Below, in pieces: positions 1-7,517 of a stretch of DNA of 64,000 bases; the stretch's first letter is position 1, and each line of letters begins with the position of its first letter. Source of the stretch: Anaerolineae bacterium. Lineage in GTDB: Bacteria > Chloroflexota > Anaerolineae > Promineifilales > Promineifilaceae. Both the position numbers and the translations under genes were made by a program. The notes under the pieces are model-generated. The model searched no databases. It was given only the letters and a program-made list of their open reading frames with translations, and was not told where the DNA came from. The DNA lies in the NCBI GenBank assembly GCA_023954475.1, contig JAMLHW010000002.1, forward strand, positions 248,001-312,000, given 5' to 3'.

Positions 1-2
1 TG

Positions 3-1883
3 CTCGACCAGTCTGGTGCAACCAACATTCCAGCGTGGTTATTGTGGGAACCGATCCGCTTGCTGCACCTCGTCACATCTTTTGCACTGCTCGTCTTCTT
101 TGGCGTGCAACTCATTTTTGCTCATCGTGACGCAGGCCAAAAATCCTGGCGCATCGCGACCATTGTAACCGCTGTTCTGACGGTATTGTGGTTCGTCACC
201 TGGATGCTTTCGTCGGCGATGCTTGACGGCAGCTCAGCAGATCTGGCCGACGTGTTGTCGCGCTATATGTTGGCGATGCCGGGCGCGCTTCTAGTTGGCT
301 GGGCGTTTATACTTGAACGGCGCTCTTTTCGTGCTCGTGGCATCCCGCAATTTGGCCATGCTCTGCTGATTGCAGCCATCGCTATTCTACTTTATGGTGT
401 GGTCGGTCAGATTTTTACGCGACCCAGTGCGCTATTTCCTTCGAATGTCGTCAACAGCACCTGGTTTTTTGAAACGTTTGGTGTGCCGGTACAACTGCTT
501 CGCACCTGTGCTGCCATACTGATGGCGTTTGCAGTCACGCGGGCATTGCGCGTGTTTGATGTGGAGAGTGCCCGCGAGCTGGCCGACGCCCGTGCGGAAA
601 GCCTTGCAGCGCAACGGCAAACGCAGGAAGCGACTATGGCACTAAACGAAGAATTGCAGATTCTTGTCACCAGTTTGCAGTCGCTGAATGAACTGTCACG
701 ACATTTGAGTGCGACGCTGGATCAGCAGGTCATTCTAAATGAGGTGTTTCCAGGTTTTATCGATGACGAACCGCGCATCGGTGCAGGTATGATCATGCTG
801 AAGCAAAAGCGGGATGATTCGGCCGACATTGTTGTCAAAACCAACTGCCCCGCACCTGACCACATTCGCGTCGAGATGGAAGCCGTTGCCTTTGAACTGG
901 GACAGCAAGTCAGCCAATCTGGACAACCAGCCTATTGGGATACGCATGCGATCCAGCCGCTGCCGGAGTCATTGCGTTCGGCCGAATTCGATCCGTGGCA
1001 ACAGCCCCAACCAGAACTGCATATCATCGGCGTGCCACTCAAAATGCACAACACCATCGCCGGTTGTCTCGTTGGTTGCACAGCACCAGGCATGGACCCG
1101 TTTTCCCGTGAAGATTATTCGCTTGTCAGTACGGCTGCACGCCAATTCAGTAGCGCTCTGCAAAACGCTCTGCTCTACGGACAAGCACAACGCCGTGACG
1201 CACTGCGCGGTGAACTGTTGCGTCAAATTGTCACCGCACAGGAAAACGAACGGCAGCGCATCGCCCGCGAACTCCACGACGGCCCCGGCCAAACATTAAC
1301 CGGCCTCGGACTTGGTCTTGCTGCTACCGAAGCACGGCTGCAAACTGATCCGGCAATTGCCGCCCAACAACTTGCCGAACTGCGTGATTTGAACGCGAGA
1401 ACCTTGCAGGAACTGCGCGACATCATCGTTGATTTACGTCCGTCTTTGCTCGACGATCTTGGACTGATCGCTGCCTTACGCAGTCAGATTCAGCAAGTTG
1501 AACAACGCACAGACACAGCAATCGCTCTTGAAATCAACGGCAATCGCCGCCGTCTTTCCCCTCAGCTTGAGACTATCGTTTTCAGAATTGTGCAGGAATC
1601 TTTGAGCAACATCGTTAAACACGCTCAGGCTGACACGGCCGGCGTAAAGCTCAGCTACTCCGATACTGCTCTGGATGTCACCATAATAGACGATGGGCAG
1701 GGCTTTGACGTTTCTGATCAGCTTGCGCCCACTGAACACAGGCGCCACGGATGGGGTTTGCTGGGTATCCAGGAACGCGTTGCATTGGCTGCAGGGTCAT
1801 GTACCATTGAATCGCATCCAGGAGATGGAACGTGTATTTTTGTCCATTTACCTCTGGACGAAACAGGTACAAATTATGTCTAA
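3..1883 (+). CDS. Sensor histidine kinase, NarX/LiaS type (5' end outside window)
   Basis: Membrane sensor kinase that should phosphorylate the response regulator encoded directly downstream. The frame is open to the left edge of the window, so the N-terminus is incomplete; the first start-like codon inside the window is TTG at 42 and residues below count from there. About five hydrophobic segments occupy residues 5-170, followed by a coiled linker (175-215), a GAF-like region (about 215-385) and a HisKA_3 dimerisation box with ENERQRIARELHDGPG, His about 412. A C-terminal HATPase_c domain has the N box (QESLSNIVKHA) and G boxes (DDGQGFD, GWGLLGIQER). The stop overlaps the regulator start by 8 nt (ATGTCTAA), implying translational coupling. 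The signal sensed is not evident. Confidence 0.93.
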   Translation, partial: LDQSGATNIPAWLLWEPIRLLHLVTSFALLVFFGVQLIFAHRDAGQKSWRIATIVTAVLTVLWFVTWMLSSAMLDGSSADLADVLSRYMLAMPGALLVGWAFILERRSFRARGIPQFGHALLIAAIAILLYGVVGQIFTRPSALFPSNVVNSTWFFETFGVPVQLLRTCAAILMAFAVTRALRVFDVESARELADARAESLAAQRQTQEATMALNEELQILVTSLQSLNELSRHLSATLDQQVILNEVFPGFIDDEPRIGAGMIMLKQKRDDSADIVVKTNCPAPDHIRVEMEAVAFELGQQVSQSGQPAYWDTHAIQPLPESLRSAEFDPWQQPQPELHIIGVPLKMHNTIAGCLVGCTAPGMDPFSREDYSLVSTAARQFSSALQNALLYGQAQRRDALRGELLRQIVTAQENERQRIARELHDGPGQTLTGLGLGLAATEARLQTDPAIAAQQLAELRDLNARTLQELRDIIVDLRPSLLDDLGLIAALRSQIQQVEQRTDTAIALEINGNRRRLSPQLETIVFRIVQESLSNIVKHAQADTAGVKLSYSDTALDVTIIDDGQGFDVSDQLAPTEHRRHGWGLLGIQERVALAAGSCTIESHPGDGTCIFVHLPLDETGTNYV

Positions 1884-2535
1884 GATTAGGCTGCTTCTAG
1901 CTGACGATCACGCTGTGGTACGCTCCGGCCTGCGCATGCTGCTCGATTCGCAACCTGACATGGAGATTGTCGGCGAGGCGGCGACGGGGCGCGAAGCGCT
2001 TGAACTTGTACGAAATTTGCGGCCAGATGTCGTCCTGATGGACATTCAGATGCCCGATCTCAACGGAATTGAATCGGCCGAATCCATACGCAAAACCCAC
2101 CCCGACACAGCCGTACTGGCACTCACCATGCACGAAGATGATCAATATTTCTTCGAAATGTTGCGCGTCGGCGCTTCCGGCTACGTGCCCAAACGCGCCG
2201 CGCCCGACGAACTACTCACAGCAATCCGGGCTGTCAGCGAGGGCGGCGCATACATGTATCCATCGTTGGCCATGCGGTTGCTGCAGGATTACGTCCAACG
2301 CGTCGACGCAGGCGACGAACCGCTCATCCACGACGACTTAACGCCACGAGAAAGGGAAGTACTGGTGCTGATTGCCGAGGGGATGTCCAACGCAGAAATT
2401 GCCGAGCAACTGGTGATCAGTGTCAAAACTGTCGACCGTCATCGCGAAAACATCATGTCCAAACTCAACTTGCACAGCCGCATCGACCTGGTCAAATACG
2501 CCATTCGCAAAGGGCTTATCGACCTCAACGAATAA
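1876..2535 (+). CDS. NarL/FixJ-family response regulator with LuxR-type HTH
   Basis: DNA-binding response regulator, 219 aa, partner of the overlapping upstream kinase. The receiver domain (about residues 3-120) shows the acidic pocket LLADDHA, the phospho-acceptor Asp about 56 in VLMDIQMPD and the conserved Lys about 106 in VPKRA. The LuxR-type HTH (about 150-212) has LTPREREVL, AEGMSNAEIAEQL and VKTVDRHRENIMSKL. The start is the ATG inside the kinase stop region; the same frame is open far upstream but those residues are antiparallel overlap with the kinase and do not look like a receiver. Target genes are unknown; the divergent respiratory operon next door is a possible but untested target. 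Confidence 0.95.
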   Translation: MSKIRLLLADDHAVVRSGLRMLLDSQPDMEIVGEAATGREALELVRNLRPDVVLMDIQMPDLNGIESAESIRKTHPDTAVLALTMHEDDQYFFEMLRVGASGYVPKRAAPDELLTAIRAVSEGGAYMYPSLAMRLLQDYVQRVDAGDEPLIHDDLTPREREVLVLIAEGMSNAEIAEQLVISVKTVDRHRENIMSKLNLHSRIDLVKYAIRKGLIDLNE

Positions 2536-2581
2536 CGAGTTAGCAAAAGGCTGTCAGTACGAGATCGTCGGTCGGCCGATT

Positions 2582-2893
2582 TTATGCCGTTCTAATACCA
2601 CTGAACAGCGGGCACGTTACACACGCTTCCGGCAGACATTCATCTTGTTCGAGACGCGCCGACCAACAAGGCTGACCTTGCCGTTTGTACGCTGCACACG
2701 CGTTGCGGCGTTCCGGCGGACAATTGCGCGTTTCCCAACATGCCGGCTCACCTGAGCTCATCCGTGCTTCAGCACCCCATCGACGCATCTGACGATCCAT
2801 CAAATAAGCGATGGTGAGTGTCAATGCGAGCGGCACAAGGCAACGCAATGCAAATAGCAGAACAGCAGCCCCGGTGAGTTGAATGTCATTCAT
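2582..2893 (-). CDS. Small Cys-rich membrane protein, last gene of the cytochrome/NrfD operon
   Basis: A 103-aa protein with one long hydrophobic N-terminal segment (about residues 5-30), a basic stretch (RQMRRWG) and a soluble Cys-rich tail. The tail holds CWETRNC, ACAAY, CW, and CLPEACVTC: eight Cys with two CW pairs, resembling the small two-CW (tCW) metal- or redox-binding domain known from bacterial sensory proteins. That assignment is by eye. The start at 2893 is supported by GGAGG 7 nt upstream; a TTG further up overlaps that ribosome site and was rejected. It begins 12 nt after the NrfD-like gene, so it probably belongs to that redox complex or its assembly. Its N-terminus resembles the 46-aa protein at 6296-6436. 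Confidence 0.75.
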   Translation of the reverse strand: MNDIQLTGAAVLLFALRCLVPLALTLTIAYLMDRQMRRWGAEARMSSGEPACWETRNCPPERRNACAAYKRQGQPCWSARLEQDECLPEACVTCPLFSGIRTA

Positions 2894-2905
2894 GACGACC
2901 TCCAA

Positions 2906-4162
2906 TCAGGCGATCTTAGGTGTCGTTGGGACAGATTGAGCTTCGGCTTTGCTGGTTTCAGCTACTGACTCATGCTCAACAACACGGAAGTAACGTACGC
3001 CGATGCTGAACGCGAGCAAGCCATACGCAATCACACCTGCTCCGGCGGCAAACTCGATCAAAGACGGAAAATAATGCGTGTAGAGCGGCTCCAATACATG
3101 CGGCAGGTGGCTCACAACTACCAACTGGCCTACCAGATTGGTGTCCCAGCGATAAGCGACCACACCACCAATGATGAGTAGCAATGCCAGCGTCTGAAAT
3201 GCGCGTCGGCTGCGGAACGGTGGCAACAGCAGCAAGACGATTGGCACAACAATGCCCAGCACAATTTCACCAATCCAGAAGTTGAACGCCAGTGGGCCAC
3301 CGGTCAACATTTGCATTGCTTCGCTGCGTGCCGGCGCATAGGTATAACTCACGGAAAGCATGTCCCAGAAGCGCATGTATAAATAGACAACCAACGCCCA
3401 TCCGATAAAGCGTGCTACTTTGTCCAGCACGGTGCGGTCAACGATGGCACGGCTGGAAAAGCGCGCCGCTGCAATCGAAAGAAACGTCGTCAGCGCCAAA
3501 CCGCCCACTATCGCTGAAATCATAAATAGTACCGCGAGGCCAGGCTGATACCAGACAGGACGCGCTTTGAGAATGCCGTAGGTTGCGCCAAGTGATGATT
3601 GATGCAGCATTGACAAGCCCAGCCCAATGACGGCCAGAACAGGAGCAAGTTTATGCACCTGCAGCATGCTGCCCGATACACGCGGCCAACGGCTCTGCAA
3701 CCAGTCGGCACGCCCCACAACCGGGATGACCTCGAGTGACAGAACCATGAAATATAAACCGACGCACATTGTGACTTCCCACAGCGGTGAGTGGATGTTC
3801 CAGTAGGCAAATCCGTGCCAGAAGCGATCTGGTCGGCCGATATCGAGCAGCAACATCATACAGGCCATACTGTAACCGATTAAGCCGACGTAAACGGCGG
3901 TGCGTGCCACACCTTTGTACTGTTTTGATCCCAGCAAATAAACGGCTGCAGACAGCGTGAAGGCTCCGGCACTGAGGGCAACAGCCGACAAATCAATCGT
4001 AATCCACAGACCCCATGGAACCAGGTCGGTCAAATTGGTCACAACCAAGCCGCGCGTGAAGACAAAGAAGGCGGCTACAAGGCCAATGACGATGACTGTA
4101 AGCAAGAACAATGTCCACCAGAAAAACGGTTGGCGCAAGAAGGATAAACGTCTGTGCTGCAT
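2906..4162 (-). CDS. nrfD: NrfD/PsrC/HybB-family integral membrane quinone-interacting subunit
   Basis: A 418-aa polytopic membrane protein with about ten hydrophobic helices, the size and organisation of NrfD/PsrC/HybB anchors that exchange electrons with (mena)quinone. Family-like signatures include VPWGLWITIDL near the first helices, GRPDRFWHG after the third and FWIGEIVLG late in the chain. It lies 2 nt downstream of the 4Fe-4S subunit gene, which sits behind an octaheme cytochrome. The probable route is quinol pool, NrfD, ferredoxin subunit and cytochrome c, or the reverse. No molybdopterin catalytic subunit is encoded nearby, so the terminal reaction is unknown. Confidence 0.88.
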   Translation of the reverse strand: MQHRRLSFLRQPFFWWTLFLLTVIVIGLVAAFFVFTRGLVVTNLTDLVPWGLWITIDLSAVALSAGAFTLSAAVYLLGSKQYKGVARTAVYVGLIGYSMACMMLLLDIGRPDRFWHGFAYWNIHSPLWEVTMCVGLYFMVLSLEVIPVVGRADWLQSRWPRVSGSMLQVHKLAPVLAVIGLGLSMLHQSSLGATYGILKARPVWYQPGLAVLFMISAIVGGLALTTFLSIAAARFSSRAIVDRTVLDKVARFIGWALVVYLYMRFWDMLSVSYTYAPARSEAMQMLTGGPLAFNFWIGEIVLGIVVPIVLLLLPPFRSRRAFQTLALLLIIGGVVAYRWDTNLVGQLVVVSHLPHVLEPLYTHYFPSLIEFAAGAGVIAYGLLAFSIGVRYFRVVEHESVAETSKAEAQSVPTTPKIA

Positions 4163-4164
4163 GG

Positions 4165-4968
4165 TTACGCCTCCGGAACAGCGGCTTCATCAGCCGGTAA
4201 ATAGTAAACGCGTGTTTCAGTACCTAATTCTTCGCGCAAGCGATAAGACGAATGAGTTGCCAGGGCTTTGCTGACGGGTGACTCGGGGTCGTTTAGGTCG
4301 CCAAAAATGCGAGCTTTGGTCGGGCAAGCCACGACACATGCCGGCGTTGCCATCTGGTCCACACCCGGTGTCAGACCGAAGGCAAGACCGCGGTCAATGC
4401 GTTCGTAGCAGAACGAACACTTTTCCACAACACCACGCGGGCGGCGTGGAATATCAGGTTGACCCCACTCCGGCACCGCAGGATTGTCGTCTGTGTAGAC
4501 TTCCCAATTGAATTTGCGCGCGTCATACGGGCATGCAATCTGGCAGTAACGGCAGCCAATACACCGATCGTAATCAATGGTTACGATACCGTCAGGCCGG
4601 ATGTGGTTGGCTTTAACCGGGCAGACATCGACGCAAGGTGCGTTTTGGCACTGCTGACATGGTATGGGCATGAAAACCGGTCGGTCGCCGACTGTACCGG
4701 CTTCTTCGATCCGCGTCCAGGCCATATCCGGTGCAACATCATTGTGTGCGCTACAAGCCATGACGCAGCGATCGCATCCGGTACATTTCGATTGGTCGAT
4801 GACCATCGCCCAGCGATGGTTGGACTGCTCTGGTGAGTGAGATTTCGTTTCGGCCGAATTGGGTTTTTCGGCCGAATAGCCTTTGACACCGACGCCAACG
4901 GCAGCCACGGCCAGCGTGGCACTGCCCCACTTCAAAAACGAACGGCGATCCATCTTCGTTGTATTCAT
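4165..4968 (-). CDS. Tat-exported four-cluster ferredoxin subunit (NrfC/HybA/DsrO-like)
   Basis: A 267-aa iron-sulfur electron-transfer protein. The N-terminus carries a twin-arginine signal (DRRSFLKWG) followed by a hydrophobic stretch, so it is expected outside the cytoplasmic membrane. Four Cys groups fit four [4Fe-4S] clusters: CTGCDRCVMAC, CQQCQNAPCVDVCP, CIGCRYCQIACP and CSFCYER with CVVACP further on. This spacing is typical of NrfC/HybA/DmsB-type subunits that bridge an NrfD-like anchor and a periplasmic redox partner. It starts 15 nt after the cytochrome gene and ends 2 nt before the NrfD gene, so the three are almost certainly co-transcribed and co-assembled. Confidence 0.93.
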   Translation of the reverse strand: MNTTKMDRRSFLKWGSATLAVAAVGVGVKGYSAEKPNSAETKSHSPEQSNHRWAMVIDQSKCTGCDRCVMACSAHNDVAPDMAWTRIEEAGTVGDRPVFMPIPCQQCQNAPCVDVCPVKANHIRPDGIVTIDYDRCIGCRYCQIACPYDARKFNWEVYTDDNPAVPEWGQPDIPRRPRGVVEKCSFCYERIDRGLAFGLTPGVDQMATPACVVACPTKARIFGDLNDPESPVSKALATHSSYRLREELGTETRVYYLPADEAAVPEA

Positions 4969-4983
4969 CGTCTATCACCTCAT

Positions 4984-5907
4984 CTATGCCCGATTGCGAC
5001 GTTGGGTAATGAAAGAAACGATAGGGTTGAGCAGCAAACCGATTACCAGTGCCATGCCGGCTGGAATCAAAAACGCCAACGGACTGGACTCAGGCGGTGT
5101 AGTTGACAACTGTGAACCAGATGAAACTGTATCATCGCCTGCTTGAATTAAATGAGAATCCGGCTGATAACAGACCGGCGATGTGCGCTCAGCAACCGCA
5201 GTCATGACTGCACCTGCGGTGTGCATGTCATGTTCATGACAACTGTTGCAAGTTTCCATATCAACTGCAAATGTATGAGGCCGTGAACCGTGACCCTCGC
5301 CAAGCACAGTCGTCGCGACCTGCAGATGGCAATCAGTACAGATCATACCTTCAGCTGCATGGCTGGTCTGTGCAAAGATAGCGACTTGGTCCTCGTGGCA
5401 TGTCTCACATAATGCCTGCGTGCTGCCATAGCGAATGTCCGTTGTGTGCGGATTATGGCATTGATTGCACGTCAAATCTTCTTTGCTGTGCTGACTGGCT
5501 TCCCATTCATCGTGGGTGTCGAGATGACATGTGCCGCAAAGGCGTGATGATATATTTGTGGGTATATAGTTATCGGGATGGTTGTCGGGAACCGGATTGT
5601 GACAAGTAGTACAACCGACGCCCGGCACGACAAATTCGCCTGTTTCCACGTCAAAACCGGTCGTGTGGCAGCTCAAGCAAGCCGGATCACTGTCGTTTTC
5701 CTGCCACGCTTCCTGGAATACGCTATCGGCATAAGCATTGGCATGCTCGCTATGATCCCAGTAATCGCGTAAACCTTCATGACACCCGACACATTCGATT
5801 GAGCCCGCCTCCGTTACCGGGTCCTGGGCGGCAATCGGCCGAACGCCCATCAACAACAATACCAGACCACTACCAACTAAAATAATCTGTAAGATGCGAA
5901 GCCTCAT
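4984..5907 (-). CDS. Octaheme c-type cytochrome with C-terminal membrane anchor
   Basis: A 307-aa exported multiheme cytochrome, first gene of the minus-strand respiratory operon. Eight CxxCH motifs are visible in order: CVGCH, CLSCH, CTTCH, CGTCH, CNQCH, CETCH, CTDCH and CNSCH. A signal peptide covers about residues 1-28, and a hydrophobic C-terminal helix (LAFLIPAGMALVIGLLL) followed by Arg/Lys probably anchors it. The start at 5907 is preceded by AAAGGAG at proper spacing; an upstream start at 5937 lacks one. The heme pattern recalls cytochrome c-554/NrfH-like donors and reductases, but the active site of NrfA or octaheme reductases (CxxCK) is not seen, so an electron-transfer role is the safer reading. 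Confidence 0.9.
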   Translation of the reverse strand: MRLRILQIILVGSGLVLLLMGVRPIAAQDPVTEAGSIECVGCHEGLRDYWDHSEHANAYADSVFQEAWQENDSDPACLSCHTTGFDVETGEFVVPGVGCTTCHNPVPDNHPDNYIPTNISSRLCGTCHLDTHDEWEASQHSKEDLTCNQCHNPHTTDIRYGSTQALCETCHEDQVAIFAQTSHAAEGMICTDCHLQVATTVLGEGHGSRPHTFAVDMETCNSCHEHDMHTAGAVMTAVAERTSPVCYQPDSHLIQAGDDTVSSGSQLSTTPPESSPLAFLIPAGMALVIGLLLNPIVSFITQRRNRA

Positions 5908-6295
5908 TGCAGACTCCTTTGGTTTGAGGCGGCACAAAAGACTGAGCCGCCGTGCTTCATTGCATTAAATCATGTCTATGGTAACAAATGCGGCACCGGC
6001 AACGCATCGGGCGTGAAACGCATGTCTGTGTGGGGGGAAATCCGGGTTTGATATGGGGTCAACCAGTCGCCGTTGTGCAAAAAGGATGCCGTATTCGCAC
6101 TTTATGCACCGATTTTCTGCTAATTATCACCACGACATCGACTCCGTATAGCCATTTTCGGCCGAATTACCCCATGCAGAAATGGGGTAATGACCCAATA
6201 GATTCGGCCGATTGCGCCTGCTACACTACAGTCAAACCATTTTCCAGCCAGGTCACTAGCGTTCTAGGGATACGGACCAGGCACTGGAGGCTACG
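5908..6295. other. Intergenic region between divergent units, with hairpin and palindrome copies
   Basis: No convincing gene is seen here; the only open frame is short and lacks a ribosome site. It must carry the promoter of the cytochrome operon (minus) and of the 46-aa gene (plus). It holds a perfect inverted repeat at 6166-6191 and two copies of the iterated palindrome (6158, 6204). Confidence 0.6.
6166..6191. repeat. Perfect 10-bp inverted repeat (hairpin)
   Basis: ATTACCCCAT and ATGGGGTAAT flank a 6-nt loop. There is no T-run after it on either strand, so it is a weak candidate for an intrinsic terminator and could equally be an operator or an mRNA hairpin. A palindrome copy (TTCGGCCGAA) touches its left arm. 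Confidence 0.55.
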
Positions 6296-6436
6296 ATGAA
6301 CGGATTGATTGCCTTACTGATTGTTATTCTGCTATTTGCATTACGCTTTGGCCTGCCTTTAGTCATTGTTCTACTTGGTGGGTGGCTCGCTTGCCGTATC
6401 TCCGACCGGCGCTTCGCGCGCATTAATGGCGTCTAG
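6296..6436 (+). CDS. 46-residue single-span membrane protein
   Basis: A small gene, easily missed because of its length. ATG at 6296 follows GGAGG five nt upstream, and the frame runs to TAG at 6434-6436. The product starts MNGLIALLIVILLFALRFGL, is almost entirely hydrophobic to about residue 33 and ends with a basic tail (CRISDRRFARINGV). Its LLFALR segment closely matches the N-terminus of the 103-aa protein at 2582-2893 (VLLFALRCLVPL), suggesting two paralogous or convergent small membrane peptides flanking the cytochrome/NrfD operon. Function unknown; accessory subunit of a respiratory complex is a guess. Confidence 0.65.
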   Translation: MNGLIALLIVILLFALRFGLPLVIVLLGGWLACRISDRRFARINGV

Positions 6437-6621
6437 TCGTTCAATCTTCTGCACTTTCGGCCGATTACATGTCACTGGAGGCAAAATCGGCCGAAATCCC
6501 CTCACCTACCCCTCTTGGTTGGCACAACTCCTTGCCACACCTTGTTGCGCTCTCTGAAAACTCAGTTACGATCCCTCTAAGTCCATACCGGACGAAAACG
6601 CGAGCACTCTGGGCACAAGGT

Positions 6622-7329
6622 ATGAACAAAATCGGCGCACTCTTATTTCTCGTTGGCTTGACAATCGCTGCTGTGTTGTCCGTCATGATCTTTTGGCCCG
6701 ATCAGGAAGCCCGCCCGTTTGCCATGTCATTGGGCGTCAAAGAACGACTACAAGGGCTGGCATGCCCGCTCATTATCACGCCACGGGATAATGCCGAAGT
6801 TACCGTCAAAGTCCGTAACACGCATGATCGGCCGACCTCACTGCGTTTTTTGAGTAGTATTTCTGAGGGGACTGCTGGATTACTACGCGAAGACACGCAG
6901 CAAATCGATCTCGATCCTGGCGAAACAGACACCTTGGCGTGGCCGATCGCTATCGAAGATGCTGCGTATGACCGCATTGTGATGGCACGCGTGCAACGCT
7001 ACAGCCGCCCACCGTTTGCGGCAGGCGACCAGAGTTGTGGCGTACTGGTGATTAATGCGGCACAGGTGACCGGCAAGCAAATTGTAACGGGCATTGCAGT
7101 TGTGGCGACACTTCTTACAGGTGTTGGCATAGCACTGTGGCTGCGGCATGCGTGGCCGCTTGACAGCCGCGACAGAGGGACAGCCCGTGTCGGAGCAGCC
7201 ATGCTGTTACTTGTGCTGCTAAGCATCTTGCTGGGTGTATTGCAACAACCGTACTTTGCCTTAATTGTTCTGCTAGGTGCAGGTGTGTTTGTTTTTTCAC
7301 TCATTGAAAGAACGTTGATGCGGACCTAA
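6622..7329 (+). CDS. Membrane protein with one extracytoplasmic domain and C-terminal helices
   Basis: A protein of about 235 aa not recognised as a named family. An N-terminal helix (about residues 4-24) is followed by a soluble region of about 120 residues that looks beta-rich (VTVKVRNTHDRPTSLRF, PGETDTLAW), like an immunoglobulin-type domain. Three hydrophobic segments at about 155-175, 188-206 and 207-227 follow. The frame is open back to 6469, but those 51 residues are proline-rich, contain an iterated palindrome copy and have no clear ribosome site; the ATG at 6622 directly precedes the membrane helix and is preferred, with moderate certainty. Confidence 0.7.
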   Translation: MNKIGALLFLVGLTIAAVLSVMIFWPDQEARPFAMSLGVKERLQGLACPLIITPRDNAEVTVKVRNTHDRPTSLRFLSSISEGTAGLLREDTQQIDLDPGETDTLAWPIAIEDAAYDRIVMARVQRYSRPPFAAGDQSCGVLVINAAQVTGKQIVTGIAVVATLLTGVGIALWLRHAWPLDSRDRGTARVGAAMLLLVLLSILLGVLQQPYFALIVLLGAGVFVFSLIERTLMRT

Positions 7330-7517
7330 CCCTTCCCCTATCGCCACAGATTGCTCCAACTCCATTAGATTGTGCCAGACATGACGAAAGTCACCTCTCT
7401 GACATGTATTGTTCAACTAGTCACAGCCCTCACAACACATTACAGTATTAGGTGAGTCATCGGCCGAATTACACGACACAATCCACCCCGCGGCCACCAA
7501 CACATGGGAGGTTAGCC

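Noticed and set aside
7330-7517. A gene between the membrane protein and malic enzyme
   Set aside because: The open frame from 7452 lacks a ribosome site and only extends malic enzyme beyond its well-marked start at 7518.
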